A DNA stretch of 64,000 bases from Cryptomeria japonica (GCF_030272615.1 NC_081410.1:141824849-141888848); one strand, 5' to 3'; numbered from the stretch's first letter, positions 44,776-58,300 are shown. Notes: generated from the letters alone by a model not told the origin. A program made the numbers and translations.

Positions 44776-46299
44776 TCTTTTTGCTTTGATTTACATTTTG
44801 TGTCTTATGACTACTACTATCTATGGCTTCCATGATCATTCTATATCCTGGTATGTCTTGGGTTGGTGTATATTGGGGCATCTTTTATGGTATGGCATGT
44901 TTGAGGGTTTCTCTTGTATGATCTTGCAGTCTTGTATTTGCATCGTCATGATGTTTGTGAGTCTGTGTGCATTGAGATACCTATCATTTGAGAGTCTAGT
45001 CCACACCTTGGATCTTCACAACATCCCGATTCCTATAATCAGTGGTGTAGATCATCCTTGGCAATATCAAACTAGGTTTTCTCTTCACATCTACACAACA
45101 ACAACACAACCATCCTCCCCCCCATCCATTTTCATCATTCCCCATCTTGGAGAATTTAATTTATTCATATTCCCTCCCCATTTTTTCTTCCATCTAGTCA
45201 TATATCATTGTATTATGGTTGGCTACAAAAAATGGCTCATTCTCATCCCATTTCACTTGCATATACATATAGGTTATCATTGCATTCATCTTTTGCATTA
45301 GGTTATCTCATACATTTTAAATGTCGTTTTAGTTGCATCAAGTCCTTGCATACATCTTAAGGTTCATTATCATTATCATTGCATCTGTGCATTTTATCAT
45401 TATCATTTAGTTGCATTATTATTTACTATCATATAATTGTAGTCATTCATTAACATTCATTATCATTTAGTCACATTCATATCATTACCTATATCATTTT
45501 AGTTACATTGCAATCATGATTATTTAAGATATGCATTACCATATAGTTGCATCTTATATCTGCAGTAGGTTCATTTATAGGATCATTAGTTATATTTAAA
45601 CTTTATTTATTAGGTTCATTTCATATCATTTAAGACATAATATAATCTCATTTTGCATATCATTATAAATGCTTCACACATTCTAGCCATCTTATTTTTG
45701 CATATCATCATTACACGTGTAGTTGCATTCATTTATTATCCATCTCATGTCATAAATGCATACTTACATAGATCATACATAAATTTATCATATCATAATC
45801 ATTCAAATCCAATCTTGCATATATCATAGGTTAGACATAATCATGGCATATAGAAAATCACACACCACATAAATATCATACATTCATCCTGCATTCATAA
45901 CATGTTAGAACCATAACATATAAACATGTGCATATATATATCATATAGGCATACATCTTGCATCACAAACATGTCAAGTAATCATCATACATCATCATAA
46001 TCATAAATCAACCATCATAAATCATCCATCATATATCATCATCAACTATCCATAATAATATACATATATGCATCACCGCAAAAATCATGACTCGTATATA
46101 TCAAAAAATAATAATGCATCCAATCATAATACAATGGTACATCCCCAAAGGGTCAAAATGTCACACATGTATAACTGAGCACTACCATGTACTCTCCCTG
46201 TCTACAGCATCTGGATCTACCCAACCTGCTAATGGACCTACTGATGGTGGTCTAAGCGCTCTCATCCCCATTGACTCCCCTGAGGTTTGTGTTTACATC
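44776..46299. other. No gene; ATCATT-rich low-complexity sequence
   Basis: From about 45300 to 46080 the sequence is made of variants of CATTATCATTTAGTTGCAT and ATCATACAT. No supported coding frame on either strand. Confidence 0.6.
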
Positions 46300-48620
46300 T
46301 ATCTTGACTAGGCCCACTTTGCAAAATTGGGAGCTCTCTAATCCTCTGGTATTGCTCTCTCATACAGGCTCTTGTAGTACTAAGCCTCCTCGAGTGACCT
46401 GTCTGAGGCTCTACGTGCATCCATATACTCTGTAAATAGAGTCATCATCTATCTTGGATCAAGGGCTTGGTGATCCATGTCCCTCTCTCCACATAGCCGA
46501 ATCACATCTGCCTCTTCCCTAGTGACTCAAGCGTTTGGTTCTTGTAGCTCAATATTTGTCCTCTCCATCTCCTCCTCCATCCTCCTCATCTACTTTGTCA
46601 CTCCACCCCTTGCTACCTCTAGCATCTTAGAGGTTGTCTCTGCCTCTATTTGATAGTTATCTGCTTCTGATATGGCAACCTTTCGATCCTCCCTCAATGC
46701 CTCTCCCTCTTCTCTCACCTCATCCAACTCTATATGTAGGTTGTCAGCCCTGACCCTCTCCTAGTGTACCCTCCTCCTCTACTCTACTAGCTGGTCCTCT
46801 AGGCTATGTGCTCGAGTCCTCTTTGTTTCTCTCTCCAAAATGGCCTAATCCAAAACAGCCTAAGAGACTTATCCCTATATCTTCTCTCCCACTACCTATG
46901 CATCCATAGGATCCTCCCCTCCTTTCAGTGGTCCATGTTCCTATGGAGCCATCCTATCTATTGTGTCAGAGCTTATACTTGTGGTGGTACCTATACTTGT
47001 ACTAGTACTACAACTATCGCTCGTACATGTCCCCTCCCTCCTCTCCTAGGCATCTGTCGCCTACCCCTAGCTCCTCCTGTGGCTCCTCCTTCCTCGATTG
47101 CATCCCCCTCACCTCTAACTATCTCATCGAATGATAGAGAAATATCATCGGCACCTAGGCCCCTGATATAGTCAAATGAACAGGCCTATGGGCCTCCCAC
47201 CATGCAGCGTAAGTACCTGAACAACTTGAATATGCTATCTACTATCTCTCATCCCAATGAATGGTCTCTGCATTGGTCCAATTGAGACAGACCGCAAACC
47301 TCCCGATGGTATCTCCCCAGGTGGTCGTCTCTCTGCCGATATGTGGACACCCACTATGTCCTGGCACTGCCTAAATTACCTCATGACCCTATATGGTAGA
47401 TACTAGTCAATGACGTGCACAATCCTACCAACTAACCAACACTGGCTTTGAACCCATGAAAGCAAAATTTTGCAATTCCATCACTCGCAATCCCTAAAAG
47501 GCCTCCATGTGAACTCCATAAGCTCATCAAATATGTGCCTCTAGAACCAAATTGTGCCAACGCGTGTATAATGGAGGAGCCCTCTGTACCTATCCACGTA
47601 AGGTTATCTCGGCCTTTGTGCCTATGCTCCCATTGGGTGTGTCACTGAAATATTCTCTCAAGCCCAAATTTGTAGGAGTGTATCACCACTCCTAAGGTTC
47701 GTATAACCTTCATAGATACACATATCCATATTAGGATATAGCTACCCTAGTATAGCAACTCCCTACGCATACTACACACCATGCTCCAACATGTAGTAGA
47801 TGCATATAGACCATCCTACTAAGAATCCATGCCCACCAAGGTTGGGCACCATCCTCCCACTGATGAGGTTGCATATGAACATGAACAATTGGGGAGTCCC
47901 TCAATGTCACTCCATCGCCCTCTCCAAAACCATCCATGTGCTAACCATGGGCAAATCATCAGTGAGACACACACTTTGAAGGTAGAACTCCTTGTTCTTC
48001 AACCGGTACTCGAGGATAACGCCTCCAATGGGGACCTTCAAGATCCACCAAACATCAAGCAGAGTGATGTTGGCTTCACCTGTCGGTAGGTGAAAAGTGC
48101 ACATATCATTATGATATCACTCCACTAAAGCAGTCATCATAGTTGTGTGGCATCGAATTTGAGGGCACTGTGTGACAAACCCTAACCCACACTAGGATAA
48201 TAATGTCCGCTCAATGCCACCCAACTATCTATATAGAGCCATGGTGGGAGGCCAGTGCTCACGTGATCCCAAACTAGTTGAATCCTCCTGTATCCAACCA
48301 GGCCACTTCATAAGCCTTTTTCCTCTAACATTGTAGATTAATTCTATCCCTGGGGAATCTTATCGAAACCCCTTAATCCTTGCCTTTGCTTTCTTTTTCT
48401 CCCCATTTATCCTGAAGCAAAGACAATGTTTCCCTAGGAGGAGACATTGAAACTGGCACCCATGTGTCATTATGCAATGCGAAGACGATGATTCCTAGTC
48501 TTTTCCCTAGCCCCCCTCCACCATCACATAGATGTTGATCCACAAACCAGTGTCTACGCAGGTGTTTCATGTCTGTGTAGTCATGAATCATCTCTGCAGA
48601 CGATGATCCCTACCGCAAAC
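46300..48620 (-). pseudogene. Plant mobile domain (PMD / MAIN-like) pseudogene
   Basis: The diagnostic segment reads CTFHLPTGEANITLLDVWWI then LKVPIGGVI (about 48000-48100), the conserved PMD block around the family's TFHLP..GE..ITL motif. Upstream HLRRHWFVDQHLCDGG (about 48550) fits the domain's start. Downstream are degenerate PMD sequence (46.9-47.9 kb) and a Glu/Arg-rich predicted coiled coil (about 46400-46750). PMD proteins occur as host genes and inside plant transposons. Many stops and frameshifts are present, including a TGA at about 48119 where Trp is expected, so it is a relic. Confidence 0.7.
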
Positions 48621-49132
48621 ATGAAAATGATGATTGGCATCTGCGCCTCGCCAACTTTTCCCCCCATTAATGAAGCATAATAAATGCTAATCTACTAAAA
48701 GAAAAGGTCAGGCTTAGGGTATGTACTGGTAGGCTATACTCGGGTGGTCTCTAGAAGCGGTGGACACTCTCAGTGCGGTGCTTGTGCAGTGGAATGCATG
48801 TCATCGCACTCCTTCACCCTAATCTCTATGGGCTCTGTGAACTGTGTGTGACAATGACCCCTCCTTGGGCCCTGTGTGGCTTATATAGGGCCTCATTTCA
48901 CCCTTCTCTCGCCTTTTCTCCATCCTTTCTCCCTCTTCTCCAAAATTCTTTTCAGCCTCTCCCTTTTTCTTCATTTTTCATCTTTTCCTATCATTTTCTT
49001 CTTTTTTGATAATTTTCCTGAATTTATTTTAAATTTTCTGATTAAATTCTTGAGGGGGCATACACCACCCACCTCTTCATGTTGGGGCATCCTTTTTTTG
49101 TCTTTTACCCACCGCTAATTTTGTCGTTGCAT

Positions 49133-49147
49133 AAAAGAGGGGTAAAA
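49133..49147 (+). other. Polypurine tract
   Basis: AAAAGAGGGGTAAAA directly before an LTR start TGTAGAC. It resembles the tract of the nested Gypsy element (AAAGAGGGGCAAAA). Confidence 0.7.
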
Positions 49148-50368
49148 TGTAGACGTCTAAAACTAATTAAATTCAATATTTAATTAATTTAAGCCTTTCT
49201 ACATAATTAATTTATTTAATTATGTGTCCTTATTCTTCTTAAAATTAATTTAATTAATTTTATCACTATATCCCAATGATTAATTTGTCAATAAATTAAT
49301 TATTTCCCTATTCTTCTTAAGTCACCTAAATCATTATTTCTTCTAAATTCCCACTTAGTTAATTAATTTTAATTAATCAATCTACCCAATGTGATTCCTA
49401 CAAATCACTTTCTCTAATCCTCATCTAGCCTAATTAATTCCTCTATAATCATGTTTATCATTATCCCTCAAGTTATAGTCCTTCACTCATTATATCCTCA
49501 TGTCACATCCTCCTAACTTTCCCACTTGCACGCTAATCCCTCATTAACTCGCATAATCACTCCTCTTAATCATTTGCACATTCCTAATCCCAAAGACTAG
49601 GATCAAGTCAACTATTTGTCATAAATGATTTGTCCCCCTCCATCTTCCAAACCTTAAATGCACCAACTTTGGTTATGTTAAAGGATTTCAAATCCTTTGC
49701 ACATCATCATGCCCTCTCTTCCCAAGGTATTTTTAATTCATTTTTCCTTTATTCTTCCCACACATCCCTTATTCTTGGAATTTTTAATTCCTCTCCTCAT
49801 TCTCGAAGGAATTTTATATTCATTTTCCCTTCCCAATGTACTAGGGAGTTTCTTCCCTATTTACCTCATAGGATGTGGAGACAATAAATGCCTTTATGGC
49901 AAATCTCTTGAACCCCACACCTTGTCCTCTCAATCCTCTCCCACCTTCTTCCAATCTCCACCTCCATTTCAAATCAATCTTGGCCCTTCATTTGGACCTC
50001 CTCCAATCTATAAATTGGAGTCTCTTCCCCTCATTTCCATATCCATCAATCAAGTAATCTTATATTGTCCAAGTGAGCCTTAGAAATTATCCATAGCACC
50101 CTTATTATGCCAAATTCATCCCACACGTAGCCAAAATCATCTAATCCATTCAATCCATATCCTTTTGTTGTGTAGTGGAGAGAAATCCACATTCCATCCA
50201 AAGAGCCAACCCAATCAAGCGAGGAAGGGGTGCATTCTTCACTTCACCAAAGGATCGATCTGAAGGAGGAAAGAAGATATAAGGTTTCATTTGTGTGTTT
50301 TATGTTCTATTTATGTTTTTTATGATTCTTATATGCATGTGAACCTTCTAACCATTTTCTTGTCTCCA
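49148..50368 (+). mobile_element. Gypsy-type LTR, probable 3' LTR of a lost element
   Basis: Begins TGTAGACGTC after a polypurine tract and probably ends TTGTCTCCA at 50368, close to the inverse of its start. The start and the tract match the Gypsy family at 25413-26121 on the opposite strand, but the bodies differ. No partner LTR was recognised. The right boundary is less certain than the left. Confidence 0.6.
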
Positions 50369-50559
50369 GATATATTTTACTTGAAGAACATGAAATGCCC
50401 CACAAAATGAATGATATTTAGAAAAGCATACTTTAGTAATTGTCCTAAAGATATGTACAAGTACATAATGATTTAATTTAGAGAGATCACAATGGGATTC
50501 TTCTCAAATCCTTGAACTAGGAATAATCAAGTAGAGTAATGAGTGAATGCTATAAATGC

Positions 50560-51560
50560 ATTTGTGGAGGAGATATCAAAGCCAAGACCATTGACACAAA
50601 ATTCGTAGAGTTTGATATTGGTGTTCTACATTATTCAAGAATATGGTTGAGGCAATGGAAAAATGTAACACCTATCTGAGGTTCACAAACAAGTTGAAGT
50701 GGGTACTCTCCCTCTTATATTTGTAATGGTTGAAACCCCATTTCAGCAATCAAGAATTGATTTCATAGGAGCAAGCTATGAGAGATCTAGCAATGAATAT
50801 AAATAGATTATTGCAGCAATAAAATTCTCACCAAATAGGTTGAGGTAGTTCCAACCAATGATGCTACATCCAAAGTGGTAGTTGAATTCTTATTGAACAA
50901 TATAGTTACTAGGTTTGGTGTACCTATGAGAAGCATTGTTAATAATGCTATGCGTTTCAAACCCGATTACATCTCGAACTTGTGCATGAAGTATGGAATT
51001 GATTAAATTCACTCATCCCCTTATTATCCACAAGTAAATGGATAAGCTAAATTTAACAGTAAAAGACTCATGAAATTATTAGAACATTATATGTAAATAA
51101 AAAAATTTGAGATGATAAATTAAAATATGCATTATGGGTAGATAGAGTACCCTACAAACCAACTATTGGTAAGAACCCATTTGAATTAGTATGGGGATTG
51201 TACACTAGCAGATTCCAATCAAATTGGATCTGCTAGTGTACAAAGTTGTTGCATGATATTGAAAGAGAGAAAATTATGCAATTTCTCAAATAATACTAGA
51301 GCTAATAGATTCGGAGAAAGATAGAAGGAATGTGCATAGTAAGCTCATACCACACAAGCAAAAAACTACATATCTATTTAAAAAGAAGGCACTTCAATTA
51401 GTTTTTGCATGTTGGTAATATGATCTTCATGTGTAATGACAAAGAAAGGTATAAAGGAAAATATAATAATTTTGAACATTTGTTGGTCGTTTGTGACTTA
51501 TGCCAAATGAGGTTGCAAAGGAGTATGGTCAAAATGTATATCACATCAAGAGTTTAAAAT
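50560..51560 (+). pseudogene. Fossil Gypsy integrase
   Basis: Heavily decayed but recognisable: IDFIGASYERSSNEYK (about 50758), VVVEFLLNNIVTRFGVP (about 50877), ISNLCMKYGID, HSSPYYPQVNG (about 51010) and, near 51440, remnants of the integrase C-terminal domain (KERYKGKYNNFEHLLVVCD). The second catalytic Asp position reads Asn-Asn-Ala. Many stops interrupt it. It is older than the nested Gypsy copy and on the other strand. Confidence 0.75.
51200..51241. repeat. Inverted repeat, 19-20-bp arms
   Basis: GTACACTAGCAGATTCCAAT at 51200-51219 faces ATTGGATCTGCTAGTGTAC at 51223-51241, with one base missing in the right arm. It sits inside the fossil integrase, where a protein-coding origin would not predict a hairpin. 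Confidence 0.85.
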
Positions 51561-52019
51561 GATATTTAATGGAAGTACAAGATCATGGTTAACATCTTAA
51601 ACATTACTCCTCATAAGTAATAACGGTCTACCCTATACATAATCGGTTTTGTGTGTATGTTGTCTTTGTGAAATTGTGATCCTTGTTGGCCATGACGAAG
51701 TGTAATTGTCTTAGAACCCTCTTTGTTGTCCTTTTTTTGTGTCTTTCTAAAAAATATTTAAATTCTTATTATGCCTACAAGAGACAAACATCTCCAACCA
51801 AATCCAATGTTGGGACTCAATTTGACAATGCAAAATTTTTTGAGTCATATCCCCCTTACACATCAAACCTCATTTTGTCCATCATTTATAATCAATTTGA
51901 GAAATCTTTAAATGTATATACCTTGTTCAAATTTGTTTTTGTTGTTCCTCTTCATCCCCAATTTTCTTATCATATGTTAGAAGTTACCAAAATCTTGGAA
52001 ATTTTTTAAGTCTATGAGT

Positions 52020-53300
52020 GTTTTGGTCATTATTTAATATTTTGTAGAGTTTGGGGTTTTGTTAGACTTCTAAACTTCCATGTCCTATTTTGACCACCAT
52101 TTTTGCATAAAAAAATTCCTTCCATTTTCCCTCATTCTATTTATTTTCAAGAATTTAAAGGGCATCCAAACTTATACATTCCCTATCAACATCCTATCTT
52201 ATTTTGCATCATATTCTCACATTTTCATGTTCCCTTGCTTTCGCCACTTAAATTTGCAAAGTTCTAATGGACATCCAAACTTCCCTTCCCTATCCCTACA
52301 TCTCGACCTCCTTTTATTTTTCGTACCCCCATAGTATTTCATTTTCTCTCCTTTGTAGATTAACAAAGTTCATCTAGACCTATTCCATTCTCTTCTCCCT
52401 CTCGACCTTTTTCTCCCTTTCCAATGTTTCCCTTTTTGTACATTTCCTACACTTCCCTTAGCTATTTTTCCATGTTTTTCCTACTTCATTTCCACTCCCT
52501 CTTGTAGATTTTATTTCCAACTCTAAAAATCCAAACCTCTAGTTCCTTAATCTTTTCGTTGTATGTTCCCTCACATCCTCAACTCGCTCCTTTTCATCCA
52601 ATTGTAAAGTGTCAACGGACTAGCAAATTATTATCCCCATATCTAGTTCTCACCTTTAGTCCTATAATGAAATTTGATGCATCTTGTCCTTCCACATTTT
52701 CTCACATTCTCACCAAACTTGTCTTGTAAAGTTTTTATGGACTCCCAAGCTTCCATTCCAATGCCTTGTCCTAACTTCTACTTCCACATCAAATTCTTGC
52801 AAAGGTTCTTAATGCTTTTCCATTAGTTTATTCTTGTATGAAGTTCATGTTGAATTTTGGACATCTTATCCTAATGTTCAATTCCAAATCTCTCTTATAT
52901 TTCTCCATGTTGCTTCTTTTGTTCAATCCACTATTCTTGCAAACTTTTGATGGGATTCTAAACTTCATGTCCCATCTTGACATCTAATTTTGATGTAAAA
53001 TACTGCATCTCTCATTCTCGCCTCCTATCCTACATTTCTTCATGTTTACCTCACCCAATAATTGGATCTTTCTATGTGTCATTAAAGACCCAATTTTACT
53101 CTTGGAACTACTCAAACAGGATTTTCCCACCTGAAAGCCCATGTCAATCCAAGGTAAAAAATTTATTACAATATGAAATGTGGATGATAAGGGATGTTGC
53201 CATTTATATGATGGTTAAGTTCTATATGTAGATGTTCTTCGCACAATCTCTATGCCACACATTTAAAAACTTTCATGGGATTTCAATTTGCCTTACATAC
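52020..53300. repeat. Worn tandem repeats, roughly 100-120-bp spacing
   Basis: A word close to AAAGTTTTAATGGACATCCAAA recurs near 52050, 52157, 52257, 52366, 52605, 52728, 52937 and 53265, usually followed by CTTCC-rich sequence. Spacing is about 95-125 bp or a small multiple of it. No coding frame is supported. The rest of 51600-53650 holds nothing I recognise. Confidence 0.5.
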
Positions 53301-53663
53301 CACATTGTGACCTCCAAATCTATGTCAAATTCCTACAAGCAGCTAGCCAACCAAAAAGAGTGTTATATATTTCATTCCGTTTGTCATTCAAAATTTCAGT
53401 CATTTCTACATTTCCTCGTGATTGTGAGTGTTAAGGATTGCTTAGGGTTTCAGCTCTTACATGTCCAATCACCTACAAAGAAAAATGTTGTGTATATCAT
53501 AGAGTTAGCAAATTTGTAACTAAATATCTTTAGGGTCATTTGTAGATATTAAAGGGAATTTATAAACAAAAAATTGTAACAAGTTTTCAAGCTTAGGGAT
53601 TCCTCTTGCCACCTTTGTTAATATAGTTATAATATAGATTTAATAAATACTGCAACATTTTAA

Positions 53664-55321
53664 TAAACACATGGTGCTTCACTCTGCAACAGCTCTTCCC
53701 ACCCATGGGGCCATTTCAAATTCTGATGATGGCTCTTCTCCCTCAGCCTTCGTCGTTCCTACGGTGGAAATTGGTGGCATTGCCTCTATGCGTGCCTCCT
53801 CCCTGGTGGGTGAAGTGGATGCTTCGTCTCGCCCCTGTGCCTCTGTCGTTGGTGGTCTGCAAGGTGTGCGACTTTCTGGTCTCCCTCCTCCTGTGCAGCG
53901 TTTGGTTGCTGATGGAGGCTCTCTTCCGTCTTCACCCACGCCCTCTGCGCGGGGGTTTCAGGTTGGGTCCCCCACGGTTGGTGTCTCTGACCCAGTTTTG
54001 GATTTGGAGGCCCTTGCTACTATTGTTGGTGATGCTCGTGGTGAAGATGCTCTACCCAGGCCCTTTACTAGAAAGCGTAGCTTTGCCCATGTGACTAAAT
54101 TTGTTGCCCAGCCTTCTAAGGGAGTCTGTTCTCTTCCTTATGCCAAGACCTCTCCTATTGTGGTATGTGGCCGTGAGGTTAAGGAGAATGTTGACTTCTA
54201 TCAACGCAGTGCTCTAGTCTGTAGATTTACTGGGTTTTGGCCTTCCCTCCCGAACCTTCATCATTGGGTGAGTGATTCTTGGAAGCCGCTCGTTTCTTAT
54301 GGCATTGAGCTTTTCCCTTGTGCTAAGGGGTTTTTTTTGCCTCCTTTACCTCTACTCATGAGTGTGATTTGATTTTGGGTAAGCTATGGACTTGGGGGGA
54401 TCACTCCCTCTCTATTAAGCCCTAGACTTCGTCCTTCAACCCCCTTACAGAATCTCTCTCTGTTCGTCTAGTTTGGGTTTGCCTTCCCAATCTCCCCCTC
54501 CATTTCTGGGAACCTTCTTGTTTTGAGGCCATCGGTAACTCCATTGGCAGCTTCTTGAAGGTTGATGATGCCACATTCTCCATGGGTCATTCTACCTTTT
54601 CTCGCCTTTTAATTGATGTTTGCATATCTCTAGCCCTCCCTAGGGATGTGGTTCTTATGGTTGGAGATAGGCCTTGGACTCAACCGTTGGATTATGAGGG
54701 CCTCCCTTTTCACTGTCGAAGGTGCTTCTCAACGGGTCACCTTGCTTCTAACTGTTCTCTCTCTCATTGCAAAGGTGTTGCTACTTAGTGGAAGGATGCT
54801 ACAGAAGACCACTTGACGATTAATGCTTTAGATTTTGTTTCGATTGATTCATCTCAAGATGAGGTGCCCCTTATTGTTGGTTGTGGCAAACCCTTCCCCC
54901 TTGGTTCTTGCACCTGTTGCTCCTGCTCCTCACCTTCACTCTACTCCTAGCGTTTGTTCTCTTGTTGTTGCTCTACTACAACAGCCTATTGCCGCTCTGC
55001 AATAGCAGTCTGGCAGTGACTCTGCAAGGTCTTCCCCGCTTGATTCTTCTTTGAAAGTTCCCAATGATAGTGTTGCCTAGACGGTTGTTTGTCGTAGGCA
55101 GAAAGGAAAATTTAACCCCCTTTCCCAAGCCCCCTGGTCAAGTTTCGGGTTCTTCTCCCCCCTCTTGATTTGGGTTGGGTTGTTGATGGTTTGACAGGTT
55201 GGTTTGGCCTGTCCGACTTTGTTCTTTTGGGGTTTGCACCCCTGCTTGGTCTTTTTAATTTTGATAGCCTTTGACTTTGTAAAGGGTTAGCACCCTAGTT
55301 AACGCTAATTTTTTAATCAAA
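53664..55321 (+). mobile_element. LINE (L1-type) lacking ORF2
   Basis: Bracketed by AACATTTTAA at 53654-53663 and 55322-55331, a 10-bp target duplication. It contains an ORF1 of the plant LINE type and then passes straight to a 3' tail (GTAAAGGGTTAGCACCC, TTTTTAATCAAAA) near 55278-55321. No endonuclease or reverse transcriptase is present in the 1.66 kb. It is either an internally deleted copy or a non-autonomous form moved by a full LINE. Confidence 0.75.
53671..54788 (+). pseudogene. LINE ORF1 (DUF4283 plus CCHC knuckle), frameshifted
   Basis: The first frame (53671-54372) has a low-complexity Ser/Pro/Gly N-terminus, then the DUF4283-like block FYQRSALVCRFTGFWPSLP ... LVSYGIELFPCAKGFF. At an eight-T run (54331-54338) the frame shifts; the continuation (ASFTSTHECDLILGKLWTWG) is in another frame and meets a TAG near 54422 where Trp is expected. 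The last part (54555-54788) ends with the zinc knuckle CRRCFSTGHLASNC. ORF1 proteins bind element RNA. Confidence 0.75.
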
Positions 55322-55331
55322 AACATTTTAA

Positions 55332-58300
55332 GTCAGTGTAGATGTTTGTAATGGCCTCTTTCTTTATTGCATATTATTTTCTAGAATTTGGAGAGAGATT
55401 AGTAAGCATATTTAGTTGTTTGATATCATCTATGTTGTTATTTTAGTGTGTTGTTTATTTTGACAATTTCTGACTCTATAACCTAATGAATAAGGTATAG
55501 GTCTTGAAAATTTATGATCCACCATATACCTAAAATGAATTATATTTTTCACCAATAGCATAGAAGTGGGTTAGCAGTTTGTATATATCTCATGATTCAA
55601 TGATTCATCTAAGGAAATATTTTAGAGGGGAATAAGAGTTTCTTATATTTAGGAATTATATTTTGCATTACCAACATCTTGCAGTAATGCAATGTTGTCT
55701 TCATCAACTTAAGAGTTTTTATGTGCAATAAGTGTGTTTGTAATCTAGTGACAACTCTTGGGACCAGGCATGAATCAAATACTACTTTGATACTTTCAAT
55801 TTTTCTATCATTAGTAGTAATTAATCATATTCAATATTCTACTAGCAACACCCACTTGAGTTTAGTTAAGCCCAAAGTGAAGGAGAGATTAACCACTCCC
55901 AACAATTGGCCTTAAATCACTCACATTCTATTGATGAGTTGATCAATCCCCCCTCAAAACAACATTTCGTTGACCTTGAAGCAAATCAATTCCTCTAGGA
56001 GCAACAATTTTGGGCCCAACACATACCACATGGCGCATTCTAGCTTACCAGAGGCCAAAATTTTACCATGTCAACCATATTCTTGCACAATCAACAATCC
56101 ATGGAAGTGTTTGTATGCCAGGTCAACTTGCTAACATTAGCATGGTCATGTGGTGATATCATCACTCATTATTAAAAATGTTGCCCTTCACCTTGAGCTT
56201 TTCATTTTAGAGGTGAACTCTCAAAATATCATTCTCACTCATTAAAAATCATTTTTGGTGTAATTCATTTTCATTATAGATTTTTTTTTTTCAACAACTA
56301 AAAATGGCGATCACATTTTTCAATTTTGGTATTACAAAGTTTTTAAAATTTACAAATTTTTAAAGTTTCATAGAGCAATTCTTGTTTGGGGAATTTTCAA
56401 AGCTATTTTCTTGCTTATATAGACTATTTTGAGTATCTTTTTTAAAGCACAATATCATTTGCATACTCGAGCTTGGCGCTCTTAGTTTGTTCTCATTTTG
56501 CTTCAAAATTTTGCTTTCAATATTTTAGCTTTCTTTGTACCTTGTAAAACACCAAAATCAAAACCATTGTGTGATTCCTAGCTAGTAGCAATTGCATACA
56601 CATTAAACCTAGAAACATAAGATTATGCTTTGCAAGGAGACCTTTTGATTGGCTGATATGAGGGGATTCATCATTGTTTATCATGGCTTTTTACATCAAA
56701 ATACAACCTTCTACTGTCATATTGATAAATAAAACAAATCCTTGGTCCTAAACCAAGTGACAATTGGTAGAAGTGTGAAAGGGAATACAAGAATGATGAT
56801 TGGTCTTACTATTGTACAAATGTTATGGCCTCATCTTGGTTACATTGAGTTCCCTCATACTCCTCCAATCACCATACGGTCAATATTTCAAGATCTAGAG
56901 GATTCTCCTTTTTTTGGTGATGCTTCCTTCAACAACCTTGCACCTTTAGATACTTAATGAGATTTTGGCAGATAACAATGATATTGATATTGATTCAAAG
57001 GATTAAGTTTGCTTATACACTAGTCCTCCCACTTAACTTACTCATAATGCAAATTCAAAGGCTTCACCTCCACCTCTAAGTCACCATTTAGAGTGTAAGG
57101 ACTCTCCTACTCTTCTAAATACTTCTAATGATTCTTTGTAGTCTACAAGGTCTAACGCACTTCAATAATAACTTATCAAATGTATCATTTGTGATTCTAG
57201 AGTCTCATTTTTTTAGATCTTGATGACATCATTGAGGGCACTACTTTCCCTTTTAATGATAGCTCTCAAACTTCATCACCTTCTCTAAATGTAACGAGGG
57301 TACATACAGACCCTTGTGTTCTATCTCCACCTCTAAGTGGATCCATGATGACACAATTTTTAATTGTGTTTAAGTTCATCACTCAAATCAAATCAGAGTT
57401 TAATGTAAACATGGAGAAATGTGAGCATCTTCTAAATATCTCCATCATATTTCCTCAATATCACCTTTGGAGTGAAAATACAACAAATTTACATAGGGTT
57501 TTATTCTTTCAAAAGGAAGATACATTGTTTGATATGAAAGGACCTACATTGCTTACTCATTACAAGAGTATCCACTTTGATATTTATTCTCCTTTTTATA
57601 TGGGCATTGAGGGGGGGGTGTGGTTCTCCTCTTTGGGAAAGAGCATTTTGTACATTGGTACCTAACCTAGGTTCACTTTTGCTAAAACCTATTGCTAACC
57701 ACCTAAGATATACTTATGAAGGGTATTGTTGAATTTTATTTATATTTATTTAGCTTATTTTCCTTATATTAATATAGACCCTTAAGATAAACTTACCTAT
57801 TTAGGTGTCTACTTAAGTAGGTGACATCTTGCATTTAATAAAAGTGATTGAGTACACTTCCCTATATTTGCGAGTTTTCACCCTCATCCACATGGATAAT
57901 GCATTTTCTCATCACTTGGTAACATATTCTATAATTGCTACCCTCTTATTCACGTTTGAATATATATGAGGTATGTTTTTGCATTACATCATATCTTAAG
58001 CATTGTGTTTGTATCCTCAATATATTGGAATAGCATCATGTGTTGTATCTTCAATTGTCTTGTGCAAATTGGTTATTGTGACTAGTTCTTTTAATCAAAT
58101 CTTGGTGATTACATAGTCATCTATATAAAACTTACACAAGTGCCTCCTAAACTATCCCCCGCAAGCAATATTTGTTTCCTTTACTTGCCACACATACAAG
58201 TGAAACAAGCTATATGCTCCAATATCAACAATGCCATGAAAAAAAAAGATATACATGCATAACACCCAAAACTTTAAATGTTGTCCATGTTACCAAAAAA

